From Caldilineaceae bacterium (lineage in GTDB: Bacteria > Chloroflexota > Anaerolineae > Caldilineales > Caldilineaceae): a stretch of 64,000 nucleotides of DNA. Position 1 is the stretch's first letter. Each line of letters begins with the position of its first letter. Under the pieces are notes generated by a model. The model made no database searches and was not told the origin of the DNA. It saw only the letters and a program-made list of their open reading frames with translations. The stretch is from contig JAJEDJ010000004.1 of NCBI GenBank assembly GCA_022821545.1, positions 106,316-170,315 of the forward strand, read 5' to 3'. The translations under genes were made by a program, and so were the position numbers. Below are positions 27,068 to 35,665 of this stretch, piece by piece.

Positions 27068-27170
27068 ATCAGGGTCTCCCTGGTGACGATCTCTAAAGGG
27101 GCAAGTGTTCTCCGCCGCGGTAGAGCTCCGTTGCGGTTGAGGAAGTTAGTGTTTTCTGTTTGACATCCGA

Positions 27171-28400
27171 TTACCGGCTGGCGGCCATAGCCGAGATGCG
27201 CTTGAGCGCGTTCTGTCCGAAGATGGTCAGCGCCTGGTCGTCGTTCAAGGGGTGGAAGAGGCCGGGACGGACGTCGCGCAGATAACGCTCCAGCGGCAGG
27301 CTGCGGGACATGGCGGCCCCGCCCACCACGCGCACGGCGTGGTCGACGGCCTCGATGGCATTGTTGGTGACGGTAAATTTGGTGGCGATCACGGCAGGGG
27401 CGAGTTCATCCCGCCGCGCCTTACACTGATCCCAGTCCCGGGCCGTGTTGTAGAGGAGCGCCCTGGCCTGGAGCAGCAGAAGTTCGGCCTGACCGAGACG
27501 GCGCTGGATGCTTTCCAGTTCGGCGATCGGTTTGCCGAGTGCGGTGGGCACGCGTTTCGCGGCGTAATCGGCGGCGAAGTCGAGGGCAGCCTGGGCCACG
27601 CCGAGGTAGACGGCGCTGACGGTGCAGATGAACCAGGCATTGGCCGGGGCCTTGCCGGTTGTGCGGGGGCTGGGCGCGCCGCGCCCTATCATCTGCTCGT
27701 CGGTTACGCGGGCGTTGACGATTTTCAGGTCATGGCTGCCGGTAGCCCGCATCCCGAAAGAGTCCCAGGTTTCGATGATTTCGAAGTGGGGACCGGCAGG
27801 AATGACGAAGCGGGCGACGTGGCCGCTGCCGTCCTGCAGCGCCGCGGGAATGATGAAATAGTCCATCTCGGGGCTGAGGCTGGCGAAGGTTTTGAGCCCA
27901 TTGATGAGCCACGCATCCTTGCCATTCTCCCGGACCGGTTCGGCGGTGGTTTCGGGCAGACCGCCGCGACTGGGGCTGCCCAGGTTCGGCTCGGTGGCGA
28001 CGGAGTTTATGAGCGCACCGCGGTCAACGGCGTCACGGCAAACCTGGGCGAAAAGAGCCTGGGACCAGCCGCCGCGGTCCGTCTCGACGGCGGTTCCTTC
28101 AAGAGATGCGGTAACGCCCCCTATTACCTGAACGTGCATTACAAAGCTGAGCGCGGTGCTGCCGTCTCCTTGCGCCAGCGTCTCCATTGTCAAAGTCGAT
28201 TCGAGCAGGTTGGCGCCCCAGCCGCCGAACGCCTGCGGGACCACCAGGGCGGGCAGACCGACACGCCGAATGTCGACGAAATTCTCGTGTGGGAAGGATC
28301 CGTCGCGGTCATGCTGGGCGGCACGCTCCCGCAGCGCTGGCAGCAAGCCGCGTGCAACGTCGACAAAGCGCTGCTGGCGTTCGGTTCTCGGGAAGAGCAT
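27171..28400 (-). CDS. Acyl-CoA dehydrogenase / DszC-like flavoprotein
   Basis: A 409-residue protein with the acyl-CoA dehydrogenase fold: N-terminal helical domain, middle beta domain (GLKTFASLSPEMDYFIIP, WDSFGMRATGSHDLKI) and C-terminal helical domain (GVAQAALDFAADYA, VVGGAAMSRSLPLERYLRDVRPGLFHPLNDDQ). The end of the last motif reads HPLNDD where classical dehydrogenases have EGTNE, and no obvious catalytic Glu is present. This pattern is more like the flavin monooxygenase branch (DszC, HsaA-like) than a beta-oxidation enzyme. It stands alone, divergent from the B12-binding gene. The substrate is unknown. Confidence 0.85.
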   Translation of the reverse strand: MLFPRTERQQRFVDVARGLLPALRERAAQHDRDGSFPHENFVDIRRVGLPALVVPQAFGGWGANLLESTLTMETLAQGDGSTALSFVMHVQVIGGVTASLEGTAVETDRGGWSQALFAQVCRDAVDRGALINSVATEPNLGSPSRGGLPETTAEPVRENGKDAWLINGLKTFASLSPEMDYFIIPAALQDGSGHVARFVIPAGPHFEIIETWDSFGMRATGSHDLKIVNARVTDEQMIGRGAPSPRTTGKAPANAWFICTVSAVYLGVAQAALDFAADYAAKRVPTALGKPIAELESIQRRLGQAELLLLQARALLYNTARDWDQCKARRDELAPAVIATKFTVTNNAIEAVDHAVRVVGGAAMSRSLPLERYLRDVRPGLFHPLNDDQALTIFGQNALKRISAMAASR

Positions 28401-28432
28401 ACGGCCTCCAAAACTGCGGTCGTTCGTGCAGC

Positions 28433-28467
28433 TTCCGACTACTGATCACAGTTCACTATCGACAGGT
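28433..28467. repeat. Heptameric repeat array between divergent genes
   Basis: Units CTTCCGA, CTACTGA, TCACAGT, TCACTAT, CGACAGG in 7-base register, upstream of the acyl-CoA dehydrogenase-like gene. It is the opposite-strand form of the CAGT-type heptads. Confidence 0.45.
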
Positions 28468-28563
28468 AATTCTGACACCGGTTTTGGCGATGCGCGGCGG
28501 GTATTTTAACATAGTCCCGACGGGAATAGCCATTATCGCTCGAGCTTTCGGCATGGGATTTCG

Positions 28564-28965
28564 ATGAAGCAAAGTCAGATACGGGTTCTGATCGCCAAGC
28601 CAGGGTTGGACGGCCACGACCGCGGCGCCAAGGTGATCGCCAGGGCGTTGCGCGACGCCGGATTCGAGGTGATCTACACAGGCATTCGCCAGACACCCCA
28701 GATGATCGCGGAAGCGGCCTTGCAGGAGGACGTGGATGTCGTCGGCCTGTCGATCCTCAGCGGCGCACATATGACGCTCTGCCCCAAGGTGGTCGAGCTG
28801 CTCCATACCCAAGGCCAGGAGGATGTACTGGTGCTGTTGGGCGGCATCATTCCTGATGAGGATGCCGCCCAACTCAAGACCGCCGGCGTCCATGCGGTCT
28901 TTGGACCAGGCACGACCTCAGCCGAGATCATCGCCTTCATCCGAAACGCGATGGTCGGTGGATAG
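28564..28965 (+). CDS. Cobalamin-binding subunit of a methylmalonyl-CoA mutase-type enzyme
   Basis: A 133-residue stand-alone B12-binding domain. It has the signature [19 protein letters not shown] with the lower-axial His at 18, then the conserved [20 protein letters not shown] and [14 protein letters not shown] segments. In the pathway it joins a catalytic TIM-barrel subunit to isomerise methylmalonyl-CoA and succinyl-CoA, or another acyl-CoA. No catalytic subunit is encoded in the window. The MeaB gene follows 116 bases later on the same strand, so the pair is likely an operon serving a mutase encoded elsewhere. Confidence 0.92.
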   Translation: MKQSQIRVLIAKPGLDGHDRGAKVIARALRDAGFEVIYTGIRQTPQMIAEAALQEDVDVVGLSILSGAHMTLCPKVVELLHTQGQEDVLVLLGGIIPDEDAAQLKTAGVHAVFGPGTTSAEIIAFIRNAMVGG

Positions 28966-29081
28966 GGGTTCGGCCCTGGCAAGCGCGGCCCAAAAGGGGC
29001 CGTACACGCCTATGACCAGCGGTCCGCACTTGAACTACCCACTCGGTGCGAACCGCTGGAAACTGGCAACCGGTGTTGCCA

Positions 29082-30101
29082 ATGCCCAAACCAGTTCCCA
29101 CGCAACAACTGATAAACAATCTTCTCCGGGGAGACCGGCTGGCGCTTGCGCGCGCCATCAGCCGCGTGGAGGACGACGCGGAGGAGGCAGCCCGGATCGT
29201 GAAGGCCGTCTTTGCGCATACCGGCAGGGCGCACCTGATCGGCATCACCGGCGCGCCGGGCACGGGAAAATCGACACTGGTATCGGCGCTGGTCGAGAGC
29301 TACCGAGCGAGAGGCGAAACCGTTGGCGTGCTGGCGGTGGACCCGACCAGTCCCTTCAGCGGCGGTGCGCTGCTGGGGGACCGCGTGCGCATGACGAGAC
29401 ACAGCGGTGACGCCGGCGTCTTCATCCGCTCGATGGCGACCCGCCGGGGGACGGGCGGCCTTGCCAAAGCGAGCGCGGACGCGCTGCTGCTGCTGGACGC
29501 GGCCGGTTTTGACTGCGTTCTTGTGGAAACGGTAGGCGCGGGCCAGGCGGAGATTGAAATCGCCCGCGTTGCCGATACGGTGGTGGTGGTGGAGGCGCCG
29601 GGCCTGGGAGACGAGGTGCAGGCGATCAAGGCGGGTCTGCTGGAGATCGCCGATATTTTCGCCGTCAACAAGGCGGACCGCAAGGGCGCGGCGCGTACGG
29701 TCGCCGCTCTGGAGATGATGCTGGAGACGGGCGGGGCGGCGGTCCGGACAGTATTGCATCACGGACAGCGCATGGAGGCGGGCGCGACGGCTTCCATTAC
29801 CGAAGACGAGGACGGATGGTCGATTCCGGTCCTGGAGACGATCGCGGTCAGCGGGGGCGGCGCGGCTCAGCTGCGGGATGCGCTTGAGCGGCACCGGACA
29901 TGGCTGGACGAAAGCGGCGCCCGGGTCGCGCGTGAGAGCAGACGCCTTAACCATATGCTGCAGACACTCGTCCAGGCTGAAATATTGGCGCGGATGGAGC
30001 AGGCGTTGTCTCCAGGACTGCACCGGGAGATGGTGGAAAAGATGCAGCAACGGGAGACTGATCCCTACAGCGCCGCGGCAGATTTGGTGAGGAAGCTGTA
30101 G
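29082..30101 (+). CDS. meaB: Methylmalonyl-CoA mutase chaperone GTPase MeaB (ArgK family)
   Basis: A 339-residue G3E-type GTPase that guards and reloads the adenosylcobalamin of methylmalonyl-CoA mutase. Walker A GAPGTGKST is at 57-65, followed by VLAVDPTSPFSGGALLGDRVRM, the FIRSMATRGxGG-type loop (FIRSMATRRGTGGLAKAS), VETVGAGQAE and the guanine-specificity motif VNKAD. The C-terminal dimerisation helices are present. ATG 29082 is chosen by family length; a GTG at 29046 would add 12 residues. It follows the B12-binding subunit gene. Confidence 0.93.
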   Translation: MPKPVPTQQLINNLLRGDRLALARAISRVEDDAEEAARIVKAVFAHTGRAHLIGITGAPGTGKSTLVSALVESYRARGETVGVLAVDPTSPFSGGALLGDRVRMTRHSGDAGVFIRSMATRRGTGGLAKASADALLLLDAAGFDCVLVETVGAGQAEIEIARVADTVVVVEAPGLGDEVQAIKAGLLEIADIFAVNKADRKGAARTVAALEMMLETGGAAVRTVLHHGQRMEAGATASITEDEDGWSIPVLETIAVSGGGAAQLRDALERHRTWLDESGARVARESRRLNHMLQTLVQAEILARMEQALSPGLHREMVEKMQQRETDPYSAAADLVRKL

Positions 30102-30117
30102 GCGTAAAGGCCTCGAA

Positions 30118-30261
30118 GACCGCGAGCGGGACCTGGTGACGAAACGGACCGAGTATGAACGGGTGGGCATCCGGGAGTACTGGCTCGTGGATCCTGGACG
30201 CAAATCCGGGCCGCAAGGATCAACTGTTTTCCACTTTTTGACTGAACTCAGTTCAAGATAG
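30118..30261 (+). pseudogene. Uma2-family (DUF820) endonuclease fragment
   Basis: After meaB one frame reads DRERDLVTKRTEYERVG, then IREYWLVDPGRKSG, and stops at 30261. This matches the central strand-helix of Uma2/DUF820 nuclease-like proteins (typically DLVTKR.EYA..GI.EYWIVDP). There is no start codon and the N-terminal half is missing, so it is a decayed remnant of about 45 codons. Confidence 0.6.
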
Positions 30262-30286
30262 AGAGTTTTCGCAAGGGCTGACATCA

Positions 30287-32635
30287 ATGAAGACCAAGAG
30301 ATTTGCCTCCATTTTTCTGCTACTCTTGCTGGTTGCTCTTACTCCCGGAATTGCGGTTGCCCAGCAGGACTCGAACGCGGACAGTGCGCCAGGCACGTGC
30401 GATTCCGCCGAGATCATCAGGCCGGGTGATACCGTCACCGACGACCTCTCCGACGAGCTGGCCGCCCATACGGATATTGCCCAAGTCAGTACCTCCATCT
30501 CAGGGAGGTTGATGCTGACCGCGGTCTTCCACCTGAGAGACCTTCCGCAGACCCTGACATTCAACAGACCAGGCACTACACCAGGCTCTATCGAGTACAG
30601 TTGGGAAGTGTGGGTGGACCTGGACGGCGACCCGGGAACCGGCTTTATGGGAGGATTCGAATACATCCTGTCGGCCTATCATACTGTGTCCGAGGAAGAA
30701 AACGGGGGCAAGTTGAAGGCAAGCACCTGGTCCCTGGGCATCGACGGGCCGAAACCGGTCCTGGATGCCAAAGTCGAGCTGTCTGCCGAAGCGGACACGA
30801 TCACGATAACCGGCGGCGTACCAAGGCTCAAACCTGAAGTGAGACTTGCGTTCAAGAGCACTGATGCGCTGGGTGGAACCGATCAGGCAGGATGCTTTCC
30901 CATTTACGGCGAGCGTGTGACTCTCGGCGACTGCGAATCCGGCCCAGGCTCCATCCTGCCCGGTCAGACCGCGGTTGACGAAATCTCGCATTCGCTGCCG
31001 CCCCACATCGACATAACTGAAGTCGATACCTATATGCACGAAGAAATTCTGACCGTCGTATTCCATTTCCGGGAGTTGCCGTTCAAGCTCACATTCGACC
31101 GGCCCGGCGCGTACGAAGGACAGATGGAGTATGTGTGGGAGGTATTGATCGACGTGGACAATGACAAGGAAACCGGCGCTGATGGAAACGACTTTGCGCT
31201 GTCAGCCTTCCACTTCGTGCCCCAATCCAAAGCCGGCGCCAAGACCACGCAATCGATCGAGAATGCAACATTTGGCAGCGGGTGGGAATTGCCATCAGAC
31301 GGCTCCCCCAAGAGTCGGTTTTTTGGAAGCGCCACGCTTGAACAGTCTGCCGAAAACAACACCCTTACTCTCAGCGGGGCCGTTGATGGAATCTCACCGC
31401 AGTCGCGACTTACATTCAGGGCTTACGACTTTATGTACGGGTCCGATACAGTTGGATGTCTCGCGCCGGCCTTCTGGGAGGAGGCGCCCCCCAGGTGTGA
31501 TGACAAGGAACCCTTTACCCCGGGCGATTCCGTGACCGACGACGTTGCGGATGTGCAGGAATGGGGGCGGAAAGTGTCCGACGAGTCCGCAGACGCCGAC
31601 AACGCCCACATCGACATCACCGGGATCGACTCATCCTTGTCGGGCGAAAAGCTGACAGTGGTATTCCATCTGCGAGATCTTCCTGAAAGCCTGACTTTCA
31701 ACCGAACCGGCATTACAAGAAAGACGATGGAGTACTGGTGGCAGGTGCATATCGATGTCGACAATAACCGGAATACCGGCTTTGGCGGAGGCTACGAATA
31801 CCTGCTGTCGGCTTATCATGTTGCCTTCGGGTTGGATGGCAAGCAAAACCGCTTGACTCCAGTCTCATACGGACTTAGGTCAGACGTATGGAGAATTAGT
31901 GCCAGAAGGTACGATACTTTCGGAGAATCGAGCTATATTGCCTCCGCCGAGGCTGACACGATTACCCTGTTCGGAACCATACCTGGAATCACTGCGAATT
32001 CGCGACTCACTTTCGTTGCGACCGACGCGCTGAAAGGCGAAGACCATCTGGAATGTCACCTTCCAATGAATCAGTTGCTGTTTCCTGGCCCATGCGGCAC
32101 GGACGAGGCCATGATCAAGCCGCGCCAGACGATAGCCCACGAAGTATCTGACGAACTGCCGGCCCACGTCGACCTGATAGGGGTAAGCACGGCTCTATCC
32201 GGTGAAACCCTTGCCGTCGTATTCCATCTCAGGGACGTGCCGGAAAAGCTCGTGTTCAACAGAGAAGGCGTAGACGAAAGAGCGTACGAGTATGGTTGGG
32301 TAGTGTCGATTGACGTAGACCCCGGTCAGGAGAGCGGCCAATTCGGGTTAGACTACGAGATGTCCGCTACCCATATTGTCCTTCCAGAGAACGTGAACAG
32401 CAGTACCACTGCGGCCATCGGCAGCAAAGTGGAAACCTATACGTCGAAGAGAATTCAAGACGGCTTCAGAAAGCTGGAGGAAGCGGCCATTGTCGTTTCT
32501 CCCCTTGCCGATACAATCACGCTCGTTGGGGACATACCGGGCATAACGCCCGACTCGCGGCTCATCTTCAACGCGCATGACTCGCTGAACGGCAATGAAC
32601 ACGTCGAATGTCAAGAGCTGCCATCACCGGAATGA
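30287..32635 (+). CDS. Secreted protein of four tandem, Cys-bracketed repeats
   Basis: 782 residues with a clear Sec signal (MKTKRFASIFLLLLLVALTP, cleavage after AVA). The mature chain is four copies of an unknown domain of about 165-190 residues: 38-203, 216-391, 404-590 and 603-775. Each opens with Cys then a PG/PR-x-x-(V/I) motif and an (A/P)H(I/V/T)D(I/L) motif. Each has a core LxxVFHxRxxPxxLxFxR and a strand ExxWxVxIDVDxxxxTG, and closes with ADTITLxGxxPGIxxxSRLxFxAxDxxxGxxxxxC. Each copy therefore starts and ends with Cys, suggesting one disulfide per domain. The Asp-rich VDxDxxxxTG turns could bind calcium. The family was not recognised. Its 3' end overlaps the convergent addA by 12 bases. 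Confidence 0.85.
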   Translation: MKTKRFASIFLLLLLVALTPGIAVAQQDSNADSAPGTCDSAEIIRPGDTVTDDLSDELAAHTDIAQVSTSISGRLMLTAVFHLRDLPQTLTFNRPGTTPGSIEYSWEVWVDLDGDPGTGFMGGFEYILSAYHTVSEEENGGKLKASTWSLGIDGPKPVLDAKVELSAEADTITITGGVPRLKPEVRLAFKSTDALGGTDQAGCFPIYGERVTLGDCESGPGSILPGQTAVDEISHSLPPHIDITEVDTYMHEEILTVVFHFRELPFKLTFDRPGAYEGQMEYVWEVLIDVDNDKETGADGNDFALSAFHFVPQSKAGAKTTQSIENATFGSGWELPSDGSPKSRFFGSATLEQSAENNTLTLSGAVDGISPQSRLTFRAYDFMYGSDTVGCLAPAFWEEAPPRCDDKEPFTPGDSVTDDVADVQEWGRKVSDESADADNAHIDITGIDSSLSGEKLTVVFHLRDLPESLTFNRTGITRKTMEYWWQVHIDVDNNRNTGFGGGYEYLLSAYHVAFGLDGKQNRLTPVSYGLRSDVWRISARRYDTFGESSYIASAEADTITLFGTIPGITANSRLTFVATDALKGEDHLECHLPMNQLLFPGPCGTDEAMIKPRQTIAHEVSDELPAHVDLIGVSTALSGETLAVVFHLRDVPEKLVFNREGVDERAYEYGWVVSIDVDPGQESGQFGLDYEMSATHIVLPENVNSSTTAAIGSKVETYTSKRIQDGFRKLEEAAIVVSPLADTITLVGDIPGITPDSRLIFNAHDSLNGNEHVECQELPSPE

Positions 32636-35600
32636 CAGCGGCTGGACGCTGAGGATAGTTGGACAAGCGCTTCGGGCGCCTGTCAGCCAGGCCAGCGCCG
32701 CGCTTTCGGCTTCCTCCTGCGCCTGCGGGAGGTCGTCAATCGTTATGACGCGATTCGATTGGAGGAAAAGGAACGTAACCTCCTTCACCTTGACGCCCGC
32801 CGCTTTGCCCAGAGCGAGCGCGTAGGCCCCGCCCTGCAGACGGTAGCGCGCCATCGCCTGTTCTGCTTCTTCTTCGGAGCCGACGGCATCTGTCTTGAAA
32901 TCAACGACGACAAAGCCGTCCTCTTCCTCAAAGAGGAGGTCGATGAACCCTTCAACGATGCCGTCGCCGACGGGGCCGGCGACAGGCGCCTCTCTCCACC
33001 AGCGCTTGGATGCCAGCGCGCGCTGCACGAGGGCGCTGTCGAGCGCGCGTTGTACGAGACGTCCGATCTCTTTTGCTCGTTTGGGCACACCCTCGGCTGC
33101 GGCCTGCGCCTGCACGTTTTTGTCGAGGTCGCTGCCCGTGTGCAGATCGACAACCTGCAGCACGGCGTGAACTGCGCGTCCGATGTTGGTGCCGGCGCGA
33201 CCGCGGCGCCAGGGTTCGTCGGGGACGTCCTGTTCCTCTTTCTCATCCTGCTCATTTCGGGCGAGGCGGGTGGCGGCCGCGGAGATGGGCAGGCTGCGAG
33301 CTGCGTAGAGCTCGCGCCTCTGCTGCTGCCAGCGTTCGCGCGCGGCGGGTGTGTCGGCGGCGGCGACCTCCATTTCGCCGTTGGTGACGGATGCGCGCGG
33401 CGCGGCGGCCTTTTCGGGATCGAAAGGCTGCCAGAGCCGGTCCGCCCCTTGCATGAACTCTTCGATGCGGGCGGCGGCCGACTTGCTGCCCCTTTTGTTG
33501 CGGTAGAGGCTGACGATGAGGTGATCGCGCGCCCGGGTCGCGGCGACGTAGATCAGCCGCACGCGCTCCTCTTCCGCACGCGTCTTTTCGAAATCTGCCA
33601 ACTCCTGGTATCCGGCCGTTTTGAGGGAGGCTTTCACTTCGATCCGGCCGCTCCTGCGATCGAAAAGCACGGGATCGGGATTGGGGCCTCTTGTGGCGTT
33701 CAACCCGGCAAGGAGGACGATGGGGAATTCCAACCCCTTGGCGCCGTGGATTGTCATCACGCTGACTGCACCGGCGTCGGACTCGCGGACGACAGTTTCG
33801 CGGGCGCGTGCGTTTTCCTCGCGCTGGCGTTCGGCCCAGGCGAGGAATGCGCGCAGGGAGGCTTCGCCGGTGCCGGCGAAGGCGCGAGCGCGGTCGATCA
33901 GGAAGCCGTAACGCGTCCATCGCCCGCGCGAATAGCGTTCGCTGAGGGCTAATTCACGGAGCCGGCACGCACGCACAAACTGCTCGATGAGCGTTGCCGG
34001 GGCGGTCCATTTGCGGCATTCGTGAAACTTTCTGAGGACGGCCAGCGCGTCGGCGACACAGCCGGACGGGAGGCTGTCCTGGGCGAGGTAGTCGAACTGG
34101 CCGCCGCATTGGACAAACGCCAGCAGGTCGGCGTCGGAGCAGGCGAGGGCGGGGGAGCGCAGCGCGGCCACGACCGCGACGGGGTTGGTCGGATCGTCGA
34201 TGGCGGCGAGACAGTTGAGCAGGTCGCGCGCCTCCTGGGTATTGTAGATGAGGGAGGCGCTTTCGAGCCGGAAGGGGATGCCCGCTTCCTCGAATGCGAT
34301 CTCGAGGGCGTCAAAGCCGGTGCGGCGCGGCATGAGAACGCAGATGTCTTCGTAGGCGGCAGGGCGCAGGCCGCCGTTTTCGTCCTCGGAACGGACCTGC
34401 CAGCCCTTCTCGATTGCCGTCCGGACGGCATTGGCGATGGCTTCGGCCTCCTGGCGGCGCACGACTCCCATGAGCTCGTCGACTTCGCCGCCCATGACGC
34501 GGACGGGGGGCGGGCGGCCCTCCTGCGCGCCGGTGACGAGGGGCGAATAGTCGGCTTGCGCTTCGCCCTGCATCCACTGGCTGAAGATATGGTTTACCCA
34601 GTCGATGACCGGCGATAGCGAGCGGAAGTTCTGTTGGAGCAGGACGTTTTCGCCGCCGACCGCCTGTCGCATCAGCTCGACCTGCTGGATGTCGGCGCGG
34701 CGGAAGCGGTAGATCGACTGTTTGGGGTCGCCGACGATGAAGAGTTTGCCGGCGGCGGGCTGTACCTTGCGCCAGTCCTGGGGGCGTTCGTCGGGGTTGA
34801 CGCGGTCAGGCGTCTCTTCGGCCAGGAACATTGCGATCTCCGCCTGCAGCGGGTCGGTGTCCTGCATTTCGTCGATGAGGATGTGTGTGAAGCGTTCACG
34901 AAAGTGGTCGCGTGCAGGGAGACTGTCGCGGAGCAGATCGCGTGCAAGGACAAGCATGTCGAGGAACTCGACCTGGCCGGCGTCCCTGCGCTGGCGGGCG
35001 TAATCGAGCGTAAAGCTTCGCAGCAGATCGAGTACGGGGAGCAGTTCCGACGCCTGCTCACTTACGGCCTCCTGGGATGAAGGTGCTGCGAATGAGGCAG
35101 CGGCGAGCAGATCATGGTTGCAGTGAAAGCTGTCCGCGATGGTGCGCAGATGGTCGAGGGTCATGCCTGCGGCCAGGGCTGGGCGGAGGGCCTGCTGCGC
35201 CTCCGGGTCGTCGAGGGCTGCGTCCAGCCATGCTGACCAGCGGTCTTCGAACGCGATTTCGGCCGCGATCTCGTCGCGGATGGTGAAGCCAGGCGGGAGG
35301 CCGGCGGCCAGGGGACGCTCACCCAGGAGGCTGCCGGCAAAGCTGTGCAGCGTCTGAATGGAGGCCTGATCGAATTCTTCCACGGCGCGATGGCAGCGTT
35401 CCCGCTGGTCCTGGGGGAGGCTTGTGTCATCGGCGGCCAGTTCAAGGCTCTCTGTGACGCGGGCGCGCAGCTCGGCGGCAGCTGACTCGGTGAAAGTGAT
35501 GGCGGCGATCCCGCCCAGGCTCGCCCGTCCTGTCTTGATGAGGGCGATGACGCGGTCGACGAGGCTGCGTGTTTTGCCGGCGCCGGCGCCGGCTTCGACG

Positions 35601-35665
35601 ACCATGTTCCGGTCGAGGTGTTGGAGGATGGTGTCGCGTGCGGGCTGGTCGGAGAGGGCGCTCAT
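32624..35665 (-). CDS. addA: AddA/RecB-type ATP-dependent helicase-nuclease
   Basis: A 1013-residue SF1 helicase with a C-terminal nuclease, forming the double-strand-break end-resection complex with AddB. Motifs run in order: Walker A AGAGAGKT (25-32), ITFTESAAAEL, ILIDEMQDTDPLQ, FIVGDPKQSIYRFR, NFRSLSPVIDWVN, VMTIHGAKGLEFPIV and LIYVAATRARDHL. The terminal nuclease has FVVVDFKTD, the D-x-K core of PD-(D/E)XK. It is somewhat shorter than Firmicutes AddA (about 1200). The start overlaps the addB stop by four bases (ATGA), so the two are translationally coupled. Confidence 0.92.
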   Translation of the reverse strand: MSALSDQPARDTILQHLDRNMVVEAGAGAGKTRSLVDRVIALIKTGRASLGGIAAITFTESAAAELRARVTESLELAADDTSLPQDQRERCHRAVEEFDQASIQTLHSFAGSLLGERPLAAGLPPGFTIRDEIAAEIAFEDRWSAWLDAALDDPEAQQALRPALAAGMTLDHLRTIADSFHCNHDLLAAASFAAPSSQEAVSEQASELLPVLDLLRSFTLDYARQRRDAGQVEFLDMLVLARDLLRDSLPARDHFRERFTHILIDEMQDTDPLQAEIAMFLAEETPDRVNPDERPQDWRKVQPAAGKLFIVGDPKQSIYRFRRADIQQVELMRQAVGGENVLLQQNFRSLSPVIDWVNHIFSQWMQGEAQADYSPLVTGAQEGRPPPVRVMGGEVDELMGVVRRQEAEAIANAVRTAIEKGWQVRSEDENGGLRPAAYEDICVLMPRRTGFDALEIAFEEAGIPFRLESASLIYNTQEARDLLNCLAAIDDPTNPVAVVAALRSPALACSDADLLAFVQCGGQFDYLAQDSLPSGCVADALAVLRKFHECRKWTAPATLIEQFVRACRLRELALSERYSRGRWTRYGFLIDRARAFAGTGEASLRAFLAWAERQREENARARETVVRESDAGAVSVMTIHGAKGLEFPIVLLAGLNATRGPNPDPVLFDRRSGRIEVKASLKTAGYQELADFEKTRAEEERVRLIYVAATRARDHLIVSLYRNKRGSKSAAARIEEFMQGADRLWQPFDPEKAAAPRASVTNGEMEVAAADTPAARERWQQQRRELYAARSLPISAAATRLARNEQDEKEEQDVPDEPWRRGRAGTNIGRAVHAVLQVVDLHTGSDLDKNVQAQAAAEGVPKRAKEIGRLVQRALDSALVQRALASKRWWREAPVAGPVGDGIVEGFIDLLFEEEDGFVVVDFKTDAVGSEEEAEQAMARYRLQGGAYALALGKAAGVKVKEVTFLFLQSNRVITIDDLPQAQEEAESAALAWLTGARSACPTILSVQPLSFR

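Noticed and set aside
32782..33952. Long plus-strand frames opposite addA
   Set aside because: Shadows of the addA coding sequence; helicase motifs on the minus strand are complete.
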